Shown here piece by piece: positions 18,146 through 26,323 of a DNA stretch of 64,000 nt; the first letter of the stretch is position 1, and each line of letters begins with the position of its first letter. Below the pieces are notes generated by a model, which saw nothing but the letters and a program-made list of their open reading frames with translations, was not told the origin of the DNA and did not search any database. The position numbers and the translations under genes are program-made. The stretch comes from Flavobacterium rhamnosiphilum (GTDB taxonomy: Bacteria > Bacteroidota > Bacteroidia > Flavobacteriales > Flavobacteriaceae). The DNA lies in contig NZ_SMLG01000007.1 in the NCBI RefSeq assembly GCF_004349195.1, forward strand, positions 62,001 through 126,000. The letters run 5' to 3'.

Positions 18146-18153
18146 CAAAGGTA
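18146..18153 (-). promoter_or_regulatory. -7 box for prmA-clpS
   Basis: TACCTTTG then C on the minus strand, 15 bp before the chosen prmA ATG. This also argues against the longer prmA frame. Confidence 0.5.
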
Positions 18154-18191
18154 CTATTTCTCTTTATTCTCATGAATAATTTAAACTATAA

Positions 18192-18226
18192 AAAAAGCGA
18201 TGATTAATTTCACCGCTTTTTATATA
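18192..18226 (-). terminator. Terminator after tpiA
   Basis: The stem AAAAAGCG/CGCTTTTT (with a further TGA/TCA pairing across one mismatch) sits 16-50 bp past the tpiA stop, with a T-run on the minus strand. Confidence 0.7.
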
Positions 18227-18241
18227 ATTTAAAAATGAAAT

Positions 18242-18994
18242 TTATATAGCATTTACAATTGCTACAAAATCATCTGCTTTTAGGGCAGCACCACCAATAA
18301 GACCACCGTCTACATCTGGTTTTGAGAATATTTCTTTTGCATTTTCAGGTTTTACACTTCCGCCATAAAGGATGGATACGTTTTCAGCGATTTCGCTTCC
18401 AAAAGCTTTACGAACTGTTTCTCTGATGAATTCATGCATTTCTTGCGCTTGTTCCGGAGAAGCAGTTTCTCCAGTTCCTATTGCCCAAACCGGCTCGTAG
18501 GCCAAAACAATACTTTCCCAGTCTTTGGATTCAATATGGAATAAACCATCTCGCAATTGATTTTCTACAACATTAAAATGATTTTTTGATTGACGGTCTT
18601 TTAATTCTTCTCCGAAGCAAAAAATAACCATCATATCATGTTCTAAAGCTGTATTTACTTTATTAGCAATCAAAGCATCCGTTTCATGAAAAATAGCTCT
18701 GCGCTCTGAGTGTCCTAGAATTACAATATCTACACCGACACTTTTTAACATATCTGCTGAAATTTCACCTGTAAAAGCGCCACTTTCTGCTTGATGTACG
18801 TTTTGTGCCGCAACATCGATATTCGTGAATTCTAAATGATCAACAGCAGAAGCCAAGTTTACAAATGTAGGTGCTACAATTACTTGTGCTTTTGTATCAG
18901 TTGGTATTTTTGCTATTAATTCATTCAATAAATCTTCAGTTTGCTCTGCATTTTTATGCATTTTCCAGTTTCCGGCAACAATCTTCTTTCTCAT
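18242..18994 (-). CDS. tpiA: Triosephosphate isomerase
   Basis: Interconverts dihydroxyacetone phosphate and glyceraldehyde-3-phosphate in glycolysis. 250 aa, full length. Active site visible: Lys in GNWKMHK (residue 11), His in ILGHSERR (about residue 95), Glu in LAYEPVWAIGTG (about residue 167), and the phosphate-binding ILYGGSVKPEN and GGLIGGAAL loops. It follows the TlpA-like gene by 66 bp in the same direction. Confidence 0.98.
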   Translation of the reverse strand: MRKKIVAGNWKMHKNAEQTEDLLNELIAKIPTDTKAQVIVAPTFVNLASAVDHLEFTNIDVAAQNVHQAESGAFTGEISADMLKSVGVDIVILGHSERRAIFHETDALIANKVNTALEHDMMVIFCFGEELKDRQSKNHFNVVENQLRDGLFHIESKDWESIVLAYEPVWAIGTGETASPEQAQEMHEFIRETVRKAFGSEIAENVSILYGGSVKPENAKEIFSKPDVDGGLIGGAALKADDFVAIVNAI

Positions 18995-19060
18995 TTTAGT
19001 TGTATTATATTTAGTTTTTGGTTTTAGTTTTTCAACATTGCAATTGATTGTTACAATGTG

Positions 19061-19558
19061 TTATTTTAAATTTTTGAGAGTTTCATTGATTTTATCAAAA
19101 TCAGTTTCTATAGCGCGGTATAAAACGATCTTTCCATTTTTGTCTACAACAATGTATCTTGGAATCCAATCGACATCAATTGCTTTTGCAAATACCCCTT
19201 TCATTTGGTCATTTGCCATGAAATGATCTCCTTTCAATTCGTGTTTTTCAATCCCTAGTTTCCATTTATCGGCGGTTTTATCCATTGAAATAAATAGGTA
19301 CGCAACATCAGGGTTGTTAGCTTGTAGTTCTTTAAATTTAGGCATTGCTTTTACACAATCGCCACACCAAGAAGCCCACACTTCTATTACCAAGGTTTTT
19401 CCTTTGTGTTTTTTTAAAATATCCTTGAAAGCAACTTGACTTCCGTCAGTGGCTAAAAGGGTTTCGGATAAAGCTTCTTTGGAGAATTTAGTTTTTTGCG
19501 CATTTGATACGCAAGAGAATGTTGCAAACGCAATTAGTAATGCTATTATTCTTTTCAT
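19061..19558 (-). CDS. TlpA-like exported thioredoxin-fold protein
   Basis: Predicted cell-envelope disulfide oxidoreductase. Start at 19558 (MKRIIALLIAFATFSC); a Met 21 bp upstream adds only polar residues. About 165 aa. Export signal, then a thioredoxin fold with the CXXC motif in EVWASWCGDCVKAMPKF (about residue 66), FISMDKTADKW, and the cis-Pro loop VDWIPRYIVVDKNG. A Cys at residue 16 in FATFSCVSNA could be a lipidation site or lie just before a signal peptidase I site; this is undecided. It sits between tpiA and the DoxX/thioredoxin gene, a conserved flavobacterial neighbourhood. Confidence 0.88.
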   Translation of the reverse strand: MKRIIALLIAFATFSCVSNAQKTKFSKEALSETLLATDGSQVAFKDILKKHKGKTLVIEVWASWCGDCVKAMPKFKELQANNPDVAYLFISMDKTADKWKLGIEKHELKGDHFMANDQMKGVFAKAIDVDWIPRYIVVDKNGKIVLYRAIETDFDKINETLKNLK

Positions 19559-19576
19559 TATAGTATTGTTTTTTAA

Positions 19577-19584
19577 CAAAGTTA
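19577..19584 (-). promoter_or_regulatory. -7 box for the tlpA-like gene and tpiA
   Basis: TAACTTTG on the minus strand, 19 bp before the ATG at 19558. It gives tpiA expression independent of the DUF1599-DoxX unit, from which it is separated by a MITE and a terminator. Confidence 0.5.
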
Positions 19585-19733
19585 AACAAACAATTTGAAT
19601 GCGTTATACAGAATAAGAATTTTTGAAAGCAGAATTTAAAAACGACAAAACAATATCGTTATAGTTTATAAATAATCGGATGATTTTGATTCACCGATTT
19701 ATTTAGAAAGCATTTATCTTTCTTTTTAAGTAA

Positions 19734-19770
19734 AAAGTCGTAAAGTATAGTATTCTTTCTTTACGACTTT
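19734..19770 (-). terminator. Terminator displaced from the DoxX gene by a MITE
   Basis: A perfect 12-bp stem AAAGTCGTAAAG/CTTTACGACTTT with a 13-nt loop, followed on the minus strand by TTTTACTT. It is the only strong terminator after the minus-strand DoxX gene but lies 209 bp from its stop, because the 182-bp element inserted between. Remove the element and one target copy, and it sits about 17 bp past the stop. Confidence 0.75.
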
Positions 19771-19796
19771 AAACGGTATAAGTTATTTAGAACTTT

Positions 19797-19978
19797 CAGG
19801 GCAGACGCATGAGTTTTCAAAATAGCCGCAGATTCGCAGATTTTCTCTTGCAAACTTTATTTTTTGTAATTTTCGAGAAACTTATTTTGAGTAAATCCGC
19901 TATAATCTGTCCTTTTTAGATAGAAATAGGTATTAAAATCAGCGAATCTGTGGCAAAATAACTCATGCGTTTGCCCTG
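19797..19978. mobile_element. 182-bp MITE-like element with 10-bp target duplication
   Basis: Terminal inverted repeats CAGGGCAGACGCATGAGTT and, from the other end, CAGGGCAAACGCATGAGTT (18 of 19 match). Each is followed by a second matching block around CAGATTCGC. The element is flanked by a perfect 10-bp direct repeat, TTAGAACTTT, at 19787-19796 and 19979-19988. It has no reading frame of note, so it would be moved in trans. The right duplication contains the stop codon of the DoxX gene, so the insertion abuts the stop exactly and leaves the protein intact. Confidence 0.88.
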
Positions 19979-21079
19979 TTAGAACTTTAAATCTGCAATA
20001 TCATTGTGATGCACTTTTTGCATTATCGTTCCTTTTTCAAGCAATACAATACTTGGATTGGCTCTTTCGATTGTTTTTACAGTAATAGCATCACAAAAAT
20101 AGAAGTCAAATGTCAATCCGAATTGTTTTTTTGCAGCAGCTATTTCTTCTGGTGAAGAAGCCGTCATTGCAACCACTTTATATCCTTTTGCTTTAGCATC
20201 CTGATTCAGTTTTTCCAATTTTGCCATTCCACTGTGATCGGCTTTAACCAAATCATACGCTGTAATCAACATCAATTTTGGTTCTTCTAAAAATTCCTCT
20301 TTGTAATCTGAACCGTCTTTTTCCATTGTAAAATCATGAATAGGAGGAACGTAACCTTCTGTGATAACTTTGTCTTTTCTATCTACAAATACGGCACCTT
20401 CAGGAATCGACATCAAATCTTTTTCGGTAAACTCTTTATCGACACCACCAACTTTGTAAATAAAGACCATTTCTACCACTGATTTTTCTGCTCCATCAGG
20501 GATTCGCATTCCTTTTTGAATATTGTTCCCTACTTTATAGGGTCTGAAATCGACCAATGGCAAATGGTTTAAAACCCAAACTCCCATAAGCGAAGATAAA
20601 ACGATACTGGCGTAAATAGTTATATTTTGTACATTATTGCTAAACAATGGTTTTACCAATTTTTGATTAAAAAATAATATTAGAATAAAGAAAAGTAAAA
20701 CAATATCCTTAGTAAACGATTGCCACGGCGTTAGTTTCAAAGCATCTCCAAAACAACCACAATCTTTTACCACATTAAAATAAGCTGAATAAAAAGTCAA
20801 GAAAGTAAACAGTACAATCAAGATTAATAAACTCCAGATAGTGAATTTGGTTTTGTAACCAATGAGCAACATAATACCTAAAACCACTTCAAGAATCACT
20901 AAAAACAAAGCAATTCCTAGTGCAAAAGGAACGAAAAAAGGCATGTTGAAAACTGGTTCACTGAAATATTCAGCTAATTTATAGGAGAAACCAATAGGGT
21001 CATTCAGCTTGATTAATCCGGAGATAATAAATAAGATTCCAACGAAAATTCTAGAAAATTGAGTAATTATATTTTTCAT
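19979..21079 (-). CDS. DoxX-like membrane protein with C-terminal thioredoxin domain (BT_3928 family)
   Basis: 366 aa. The N-terminal half has four membrane helices of the DoxX/MauE type (ISGLIKLNDPIGFSYKLAEYF, then helices to about residue 180) and a KDCGCFGDALKLTPW loop with a Cys pair. The C-terminal half is a soluble thioredoxin-like domain (LMLITAYDLVKADHSG, KGYKVVAMTASSPEE, IVLLEKGTI). MauE-type proteins shuttle electrons to exported thiol proteins, so a redox role with the nearby TlpA-like protein is plausible. It follows DUF1599 by 16 bp. Its last codons lie in the duplicated target of a MITE. Confidence 0.9.
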   Translation of the reverse strand: MKNIITQFSRIFVGILFIISGLIKLNDPIGFSYKLAEYFSEPVFNMPFFVPFALGIALFLVILEVVLGIMLLIGYKTKFTIWSLLILIVLFTFLTFYSAYFNVVKDCGCFGDALKLTPWQSFTKDIVLLFFILILFFNQKLVKPLFSNNVQNITIYASIVLSSLMGVWVLNHLPLVDFRPYKVGNNIQKGMRIPDGAEKSVVEMVFIYKVGGVDKEFTEKDLMSIPEGAVFVDRKDKVITEGYVPPIHDFTMEKDGSDYKEEFLEEPKLMLITAYDLVKADHSGMAKLEKLNQDAKAKGYKVVAMTASSPEEIAAAKKQFGLTFDFYFCDAITVKTIERANPSIVLLEKGTIMQKVHHNDIADLKF

Positions 21080-21095
21080 ATTCAGTTATTGCTTT

Positions 21096-21644
21096 TTATT
21101 GTTTATTTCCAAAACCCATTAAAATCAAGGCGAAAACCGAATAATTAATCATATCCTGATAATTCGCATCGATTCCTTCAGAAACTAATGTTTTTCCTTT
21201 ATTGTCTTCAATTTGTTTGACACGAAGTAGTTTTTGTAAAATTAAATCCGTCAATGAACTCACGCGCATGTCACGCCAAGCTTCACCGTAATCATGATTT
21301 TTATCTTCCATTAATTCCTTGGTCAGTTTAACTTTGGCATCGTATAATTCGGTTGCTTTTTCAACACTTAAATCAGGTTGGTCTGCAACGCCTAATTCCA
21401 ATTGAATCAACGCCATGATAGAATAATTGATAATCCCGATGAATTCGCCTGTTTCATCTTCATCAATTTTACGAACTTCGTTTTCTTGTAAGCTCCTTAT
21501 TCTTTGAGCTTTAATGTAGATTTGATCCGTTAACGAAGGCAGCCTTAAAATTCGCCAAGCACATCCGTAATCTTTCATTTTGTTGATAAACAGTGCGCGA
21601 CAAGTCGCAATTACCGTATCATATTCCTTTGAAGTATTCTTCAT
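21096..21644 (-). CDS. DUF1599 domain protein
   Basis: About 182 aa, cytosolic. Two internal repeats: KDYGCAWRILRLPSLTDQIY (about residue 25) and HDYGEAWRDMRVSSLTDLIL (about residue 115), each followed by an alpha-helical K-Q-RI/RV-LQ-E segment. This is the tandem DUF1599 arrangement found across Bacteroidota, often next to the DoxX gene, as here. Start placed at 21644 (MKNTSKEYDTV); an upstream Met adds 11 residues. The function of the family is unknown; all-alpha nucleotide-binding folds are possible but unproven. A TATTTTTG -7-like box lies at 21675-21682. Confidence 0.88.
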   Translation of the reverse strand: MKNTSKEYDTVIATCRALFINKMKDYGCAWRILRLPSLTDQIYIKAQRIRSLQENEVRKIDEDETGEFIGIINYSIMALIQLELGVADQPDLSVEKATELYDAKVKLTKELMEDKNHDYGEAWRDMRVSSLTDLILQKLLRVKQIEDNKGKTLVSEGIDANYQDMINYSVFALILMGFGNKQ

Positions 21645-21732
21645 TATTGGTGTATATTTGTATTCAAATTTTTTCAAAAATAAGATAATTTTTTTGAATG
21701 TAGAATTTTGAAGTCTTTAAAACTGTAAACGA

Positions 21733-22557
21733 ATGACTATTAACTGCAAAGGAATACTTGTTGACTTATCAACTCCCAAAGTGATGGGGATTTTGAACGT
21801 GACGCCCAACTCATTTTTTGATGGTGGAAAGTATAAAAATGAAACCGAAATCCTTTCTCAAGTCGAAAAAATGCTAACTGATGGTGCTACTTTTATAGAT
21901 ATTGGCGCTTATTCCAGCAAACCAAATGCAGAATTTGTCTCGGTACAAGAAGAAATTGTGAGAATTGTACCTGTTGTTGATTTGATTCTAAAGCATTTTC
22001 CAGAGACAATAATCTCGGTTGACACCTTTAGAAGTGAAGTGGCAAAAGCTTCTATTGAAAGTGGTGCGGCCATCATCAACGATATTGCGGCAGGAAATCT
22101 GGACGATAAAATATTTGAGATAATTGCCAAATACAATGTTCCTTATATCATGATGCACATGCGAGGAAATCCGCAAACGATGCAAACACTTACGGATTAC
22201 GATGATGTTATAAAAGAAATGTTGTTCTATTTTTCTGAAAAAGTTGCCAAGGCTAGAAGTTTTGGTATCAATGATTTGATTATCGATCCGGGCTTTGGCT
22301 TTGCCAAAACAATAGATCAAAATTATGAGATTTTTCAGAAAATGGAATTATTTAATATATTGGAACTCCCACTTTTTGTTGGGATTTCCAGAAAATCAAT
22401 GATTTATAAAACTCTTGGGACAACAATAGAAAATGCGTTAAACGGAACTACGGTTTTGAATGCTTTGGCATTGACAAAAGGAGCAAAAATCCTTCGTGTT
22501 CACGATGTAAAAGAAGCTGCGGAATGTGTTACATTATTCAATAAAATCAATTTATAA
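21733..22557 (+). CDS. folP: Dihydropteroate synthase
   Basis: Joins p-aminobenzoate and dihydropterin pyrophosphate in folate synthesis; the target of sulfonamides. 274 aa, complete. Motifs: MGILNVTPNSFFDGGKY (residue 19), GATFIDIGAYSSKP (this family normally has G-S/A-SSRP; here Lys replaces Arg), VDTFRSEVA, INDIAAG, YIMMHMRGNPQTMQ, DLIIDPGFGFAKT, FVGISRKSMI and RVHDVKEA. Divergent from DUF1599. A small lipoprotein gene starts 2 bp after its stop. Confidence 0.97.
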   Translation: MTINCKGILVDLSTPKVMGILNVTPNSFFDGGKYKNETEILSQVEKMLTDGATFIDIGAYSSKPNAEFVSVQEEIVRIVPVVDLILKHFPETIISVDTFRSEVAKASIESGAAIINDIAAGNLDDKIFEIIAKYNVPYIMMHMRGNPQTMQTLTDYDDVIKEMLFYFSEKVAKARSFGINDLIIDPGFGFAKTIDQNYEIFQKMELFNILELPLFVGISRKSMIYKTLGTTIENALNGTTVLNALALTKGAKILRVHDVKEAAECVTLFNKINL

Positions 22558-22559
22558 AG

Positions 22560-23192
22560 ATGAAATATTTTACTCTGATTGTTCTTTTTACTTTATTTTC
22601 TTGTGGAAACAAAGAAGCTGTTTTACTGCCAAAAGCCAATACAACAATTGTCAAAAATGTAGCGGATCTTTCTCCAATCTATATTTTTTTCAGAACAAAA
22701 GGCAAAGATACGCTGGCAGAAGTAAACAGAAAAAATAGTATTATTTCTACCAATTGGATTCTAAATATAGACAAACGTTTGCCTTTGCGAATTGCGATTC
22801 CGGAAATCATGAAGTTGCAACAAAAAAAGCGGGAAGAAAAAGCACACAAGAATGAAAAGGCCGAAAATTATTATTCTTACGCCGATACTATTGGAAAAAA
22901 TTTGGCTTTTATTCCTTTTACAAATGTGTATTACAAACTGGAAAAACCGAAGTCAGGAATAGTTGTCTTTTTTACCAAAAACAATGAAATTTTAGTAGAT
23001 AATATTGTGGTGAAACAAGAAGAATTGCAAGCATATTTGAATAAACTGCCAAGTACTACATCCAATAAATACCTGTTTTGTTTTGCAAAAGAGTTGTCTT
23101 TTGGAAACTATTTGCAAAATGAAATTTTGATACGAAGTCTAAAGTTCCAAACTTCGGGATTAGGTGTCGACAATCAGGAGTTTGTTTACTAA
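22560..23192 (+). CDS. Hypothetical lipoprotein downstream of folP
   Basis: 210 aa. Short lipoprotein signal with lipobox TLFSCGNK (Cys 15). A basic helix (KLQQKKREEKAHKNEKAEN, about residues 88-106) sits between two beta-rich parts. The ending has YLFCFAKELSFGNYLQNEIL. No named domain recognised. Its start is 2 bp after the folP stop, so it is translationally linked to folP, although no role in folate metabolism is apparent. Ends at a strong terminator. Confidence 0.75.
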   Translation: MKYFTLIVLFTLFSCGNKEAVLLPKANTTIVKNVADLSPIYIFFRTKGKDTLAEVNRKNSIISTNWILNIDKRLPLRIAIPEIMKLQQKKREEKAHKNEKAENYYSYADTIGKNLAFIPFTNVYYKLEKPKSGIVVFFTKNNEILVDNIVVKQEELQAYLNKLPSTTSNKYLFCFAKELSFGNYLQNEILIRSLKFQTSGLGVDNQEFVY

Positions 23193-23284
23193 CAAAAACG
23201 AAACATTCTTAGAGTCTTATAAGTTTATAAATGACTAAGGAATATTAATTTTTGCTATTTATTTGGTAAAAATTGAAAAAACAT

Positions 23285-23317
23285 AATAGGCTTTCTTTTT
23301 CAAAAAGAAAGCCTATT
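23285..23317. terminator. Bidirectional terminator between convergent genes
   Basis: A 16-bp inverted repeat AATAGGCTTTCTTTTT (23285-23300) with its complement (23302-23317), effective loop TTCAA, then T-rich tails, strongest on the minus strand. It serves the folP unit and the CHRD gene. Confidence 0.85.
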
Positions 23318-23340
23318 ACTTTAATAGGTTGAATGACTAT

Positions 23341-24201
23341 TTAATAGTCCCAGTCTCCAGCACCACTGGGATTAGTTATGATAAGTTGTCCCCTTATTTC
23401 TCCTGCCGTATATGGTGCAGCACTGTGTATGTTTACATAATAACGTCCGGCTCTAAGCTCGATTTCCTCTGCTGTACTTAAAGGAAGACTTGTGTAAGTG
23501 TAATTTGTTGCAGAGGTACTAGCTAAAGGAAAAACAATACCCCCGTTAATACCTACAGCACCGTTATGTATATGTGCGGCATTAGCTCCTACAACATTGT
23601 GTGTCACTGTAATTGAAAATCTTTTTGTGGTATTGTTGAATGTAAGCGTCGCAGTTCCTGTTGCCATTGAACCATTTTGAGGCACTTCACTCATACCGTT
23701 TAAAGTAGCATTAAGAGTTACTATAACTGGAGCAGGTGTTCCTTCTTTAATAAGTTGCCCTCTTATTTCTCCATCTGGTAATGCCGCACTGTGTATATTT
23801 ACATAATAAAGATTGGCATTAAGATATGATTCCTGAGTTGCATTTAAGGCCACGCTGGTGTAGGTTATTGGAGAGGCAATACTAGAAAATGGAAAAGCAA
23901 TTGGGCCACTAACTCCTGGATTAGCATAATGTATGTGGGCGCCTGTTGCCGTTACACCTGTGTATGTTACCGAAATCGTAAATGTTTTTGTAACAGTATT
24001 GAATCTAAGTGTGGCTGTCCCTGTTGCCGTTGAAGCATTTGCAGGCACTTCATTTGCCCCCCTTAAGGTAGCTGTATAGATTATTGTGCTGCCTGAATTC
24101 GGATTTGGGTTTGGATTTGGATCATTGTAGCTATCACCGTCACAGGAAACTATGCCTGATAAAATAATAGCAATTGCTAAAAATCGTATTAAGAGTCTCA
24201 T
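23341..24201 (-). CDS. Lipoprotein with two CHRD domains
   Basis: 286 aa. The Met at 24201 starts a lipoprotein signal (lipobox GIVSCDGD, Cys 19); the longer frame from 24294 has no export logic. A low-complexity PNPNPNPNSG linker follows. Two CHRD repeats come next (about residues 35-150 and 165-280), each opening with ATLRGANEVPANAS or ATLNGMSEVPQNGS and holding GAHIHYANPG or AAHIHNGAVG, ending with YYVNIHSA-GEIRGQL. CHRD domains are known from chordin and many bacterial surface proteins; their ligand is unclear, but the conserved His residues suggest metal binding. Alone in its transcript. Confidence 0.88.
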   Translation of the reverse strand: MRLLIRFLAIAIILSGIVSCDGDSYNDPNPNPNPNSGSTIIYTATLRGANEVPANASTATGTATLRFNTVTKTFTISVTYTGVTATGAHIHYANPGVSGPIAFPFSSIASPITYTSVALNATQESYLNANLYYVNIHSAALPDGEIRGQLIKEGTPAPVIVTLNATLNGMSEVPQNGSMATGTATLTFNNTTKRFSITVTHNVVGANAAHIHNGAVGINGGIVFPLASTSATNYTYTSLPLSTAEEIELRAGRYYVNIHSAAPYTAGEIRGQLIITNPSGAGDWDY

Positions 24202-24532
24202 GATAAAAATATTTAAAAGGTTAGAAAAATGATTGGAAATCACTGCTTTTAACAAGTTGCCTAACCTCCTGAATATATCAAGTGGAGCAAGCAAAGCCTA
24301 ATTTTAAAATGAGAGTAAATTTAGAATTTTGTATTTTAAAAGGTGTTAATTTTTAATTAAAATATTGATATTCAGTAGTTTGTGTGTTAGTTTTAATTCT
24401 TGCTTAAAAGCAATATTAGGGTTTGCTATAGTTAGTAAAAAAGGAAAGAAGTGAAATTGTGTGATAAATTCACCCGGAAATAAAATTTTCTGAATGTTGA
24501 TTAGAATGTGAAGTTTTTAAACTGAAAACTAA
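24202..24532. other. 331-bp AT-rich non-coding gap
   Basis: Between the divergent ends of the CHRD gene start (minus) and the rlmH stop (minus). It probably holds the CHRD promoter, but no perfect TAnnTTTG was found near the start. A weak AGGTTAG/CTAACCT pairing occurs just upstream of the CHRD ATG. No coding frame, known RNA or repeat was recognised. Confidence 0.5.
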
Positions 24533-25006
24533 TCACTGATGATGATACGGTTCGTTTCTTAAAATCGTAAAGCCACGATATAATTGTTCAATAAAAAACA
24601 ACCGTACCATTTGATGCGAAAAAGTCATTAAAGACAACGATATTTTACCTTGCGCTTTGGCATAAACGGTATCCGAAAATCCATAAGGACCACCAATTAC
24701 GAAAACTAAAGTTTTCACTCCAGAGTTCATTTTTTTCTGTAATTCTTCTGAGAAACCGACGCTCGAAAAGTTTTTTCCGTTTTCGTCCAATAAAATAAGT
24801 TGGTCTGTTGGAGAAATTTTAGATAAAATCAATTCGCCTTCTTTTTCTTTTTGCTGACTTTCCGATAAGTTTTTTACGTTTTTGATATCAGGAATAATAT
24901 CCAAATCAAATTTGATATAAAAAAACAAACGCTTGGTATAATCGTCTATTAAAGATTGTAAGGCTTTGTTATCGGTTTTACCAATGGCAATCAATTTGAT
25001 GTTCAT
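24533..25006 (-). CDS. rlmH: 23S rRNA (pseudouridine1915-N3)-methyltransferase
   Basis: Methylates the modified uridine in helix 69 of 23S rRNA using SAM; SPOUT-fold dimer. 157 aa, normal length. Motifs: MNIKLIAIGKTDNKAL at the start, LILLDENGKNFSS, the SAM knot FVIGGPYGFSD (about residue 103), and the C-terminal SLMTFSHQMVRLFFIEQLYRG followed by NEPYHHQ. Preceded by a -7 box. Confidence 0.97.
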   Translation of the reverse strand: MNIKLIAIGKTDNKALQSLIDDYTKRLFFYIKFDLDIIPDIKNVKNLSESQQKEKEGELILSKISPTDQLILLDENGKNFSSVGFSEELQKKMNSGVKTLVFVIGGPYGFSDTVYAKAQGKISLSLMTFSHQMVRLFFIEQLYRGFTILRNEPYHHQ

Positions 25007-25027
25007 TTTTCCAGTGTTTCAAAGATG

Positions 25028-25035
25028 CAAATATA
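25028..25035 (-). promoter_or_regulatory. -7 box for rlmH
   Basis: TATATTTG then C on the minus strand, 22 bp before the ATG. No matched -33 box. Confidence 0.45.
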
Positions 25036-25098
25036 GAAAATTAAGAGTTTTAAAGTTTACTATCTTTGAATGGAATTCTATGAAAATCAAATATCTTT

Positions 25099-25419
25099 TT
25101 AGTCAAGCTGTAGTAGTATTTTTAGCTTTAAATTTAATTCTGCCATGTCATTTTGTTGAAGTTCTCCTAATTTTCCAATTACCAGAGATTTGTCGACAGT
25201 AGCAATTTTGGATAGTCTAATCAAAGAAGGCGTTTTAATCCCATTAGAACTTGTTGGAAAAAGTTCAATATCGGTACTCTCTTTCCATTTGAATTGTGTC
25301 GTAATAAAGCTTACTGTGAGGTCATAATCAGTTTCGATTAAAATTACTGCCGGACGTAATTTTTTACCTGTTAAGTCTGTGAATGGAAAAGGAATAAGAA
25401 TTATATCTCCTTTAATCAT
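25099..25419 (-). CDS. PemK/MazF-family toxin
   Basis: 106 aa, of the CcdB/PemK-like barrel fold; such toxins are usually sequence-specific mRNA interferases. Typical start KGDIILIPFPFTDLTGKKLRPAVIL (strand-loop with the RPAV motif), then FITTQFKWKES and a C-terminal LIRLSKIATVDKSLV followed by KLGELQQNDM. Its ATG overlaps the antitoxin stop by 4 bp, the usual coupled arrangement. The convergent gap to rlmH is short. Activity is inferred from fold and context. Confidence 0.88.
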   Translation of the reverse strand: MIKGDIILIPFPFTDLTGKKLRPAVILIETDYDLTVSFITTQFKWKESTDIELFPTSSNGIKTPSLIRLSKIATVDKSLVIGKLGELQQNDMAELNLKLKILLQLD

Positions 25420-25643
25420 TTGTATCGTTCTTTCAAATCTGTTATGGAATAGATACTTTCTTCCTCATTTAAAAAATTGAAAGTTTCACTGTCAATTACT
25501 ATTTTTTGAATGTTCTCTGTCAATAATTGTTCTTCATATTTTTTTATAATGAAGCCAGCAAAGTCTGATATTTCCAGCGCTTTGTCTTGCGGAAGTTGAT
25601 TGATTATTTGAACGGTGCGCTCAATGATTTCTTCTCGTGTCAT
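25416..25643 (-). CDS. Antitoxin partner of the PemK/MazF-like toxin
   Basis: 75 aa. An N-terminal helical region (EEIIERTVQIINQLPQDKALEISDFAGFIIKKYEE) resembles a short DUF2281-like dimerisation segment, and an acidic C-terminal tail (SETFNFLNEEESIYSITDLKE) would wrap the toxin. It lies upstream of the toxin with a 4-bp overlap. The assignment rests on position and size; the family is not firmly recognised. Confidence 0.75.
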   Translation of the reverse strand: MTREEIIERTVQIINQLPQDKALEISDFAGFIIKKYEEQLLTENIQKIVIDSETFNFLNEEESIYSITDLKERYK

Positions 25644-25662
25644 TGTGAAATATTTTATAAAA

Positions 25663-25670
25663 CAAAATTA
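25663..25670 (-). promoter_or_regulatory. -7 box for the toxin-antitoxin pair
   Basis: TAATTTTG on the minus strand, 20 bp before the antitoxin ATG. A perfect TAnnTTTG. No clear operator palindrome was found next to it. Confidence 0.45.
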
Positions 25671-25755
25671 CAAATTATTTTCGGAGTATTTTCTAACTAT
25701 TTGATTTGGAGCTTTTTTATTGAATTTTTGAGAAGTTAGCAGTAGTAGTTCTTCG

Positions 25756-25790
25756 TACTGTGTACTGTGTATTGTGTACTGTGTACTGTT
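25756..25790. repeat. Heptanucleotide tandem repeat, 5 x TACTGTG
   Basis: Five tandem 7-bp units (TACTGTG, TACTGTG, TATTGTG, TACTGTG, TACTGTT) directly past the stop of the minus-strand SRPBCC gene. Because 7 is not a multiple of 3, length change would matter only if it were transcribed as coding, which it is not. Confidence 0.85.
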
Positions 25791-25796
25791 TATTAC

Positions 25797-26264
25797 TTAC
25801 TCATTAAGCTCTTTCGGGAATCTGTCGAAAACTAAATTTAGCTCAATGTTATGTTTCAAATAGGCTTTTAAACCCGCTAAAACTAAAGTGAATCCTTCTG
25901 TTGAATCCCGTATTTGTGCGATAAGTTTTTCTGTTTCGCCATGTAGTCCACTATTGATAATACTTACAAAAGTTCCGACTTCACCTAAATTTTTAAACGT
26001 CCATTCCACAGTTGTAATTTCATTAGAATTACCCCATTCGATTGTGATTTTTTTATTCAGTTCAATCATTTTAGTTCTAACCAAAATAGAGTGATGGTAC
26101 ATTTCCCAAGTCCATTCGGTTTCTTTTCCTTCTTCAAGCTTTCCGGAGCTCTTCGTAAACCAAAATTTAGTGGTGATTTCTGGATTTATAAATGCCTGAA
26201 AAACAGGTTCAATGGGTTTTCGAATCAGCATTTCCGCTTTTGCATAGTATTTTGATTCAGCCAT
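25797..26264 (-). CDS. SRPBCC/AHSA1-like protein
   Basis: About 155 aa, cytosolic START-fold protein. Start at 26264 (MAESKYYAKAEMLIRKP); an upstream Met adds five residues. Motifs: PIEPVFQAFINPEITTKFWFTKSSG (about residue 15), GKETEWTWEMYHHS, ITIEWGN, TTVEWTFKNLGEVGTFVSI, and the C-terminal helix EGFTLVLAGLKAYLKHNIEL. Many relatives are linked to stress or polyketide-like ligands, but no specific ligand can be inferred. It is followed by the TACTGTG tandem repeat. Confidence 0.85.
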   Translation of the reverse strand: MAESKYYAKAEMLIRKPIEPVFQAFINPEITTKFWFTKSSGKLEEGKETEWTWEMYHHSILVRTKMIELNKKITIEWGNSNEITTVEWTFKNLGEVGTFVSIINSGLHGETEKLIAQIRDSTEGFTLVLAGLKAYLKHNIELNLVFDRFPKELNE

Positions 26265-26323
26265 AGTTTTTATTTTCAAACGAGTTCGTGACAGTTTTCA
26301 ATGGATACGTGCGCAATTTTCAA

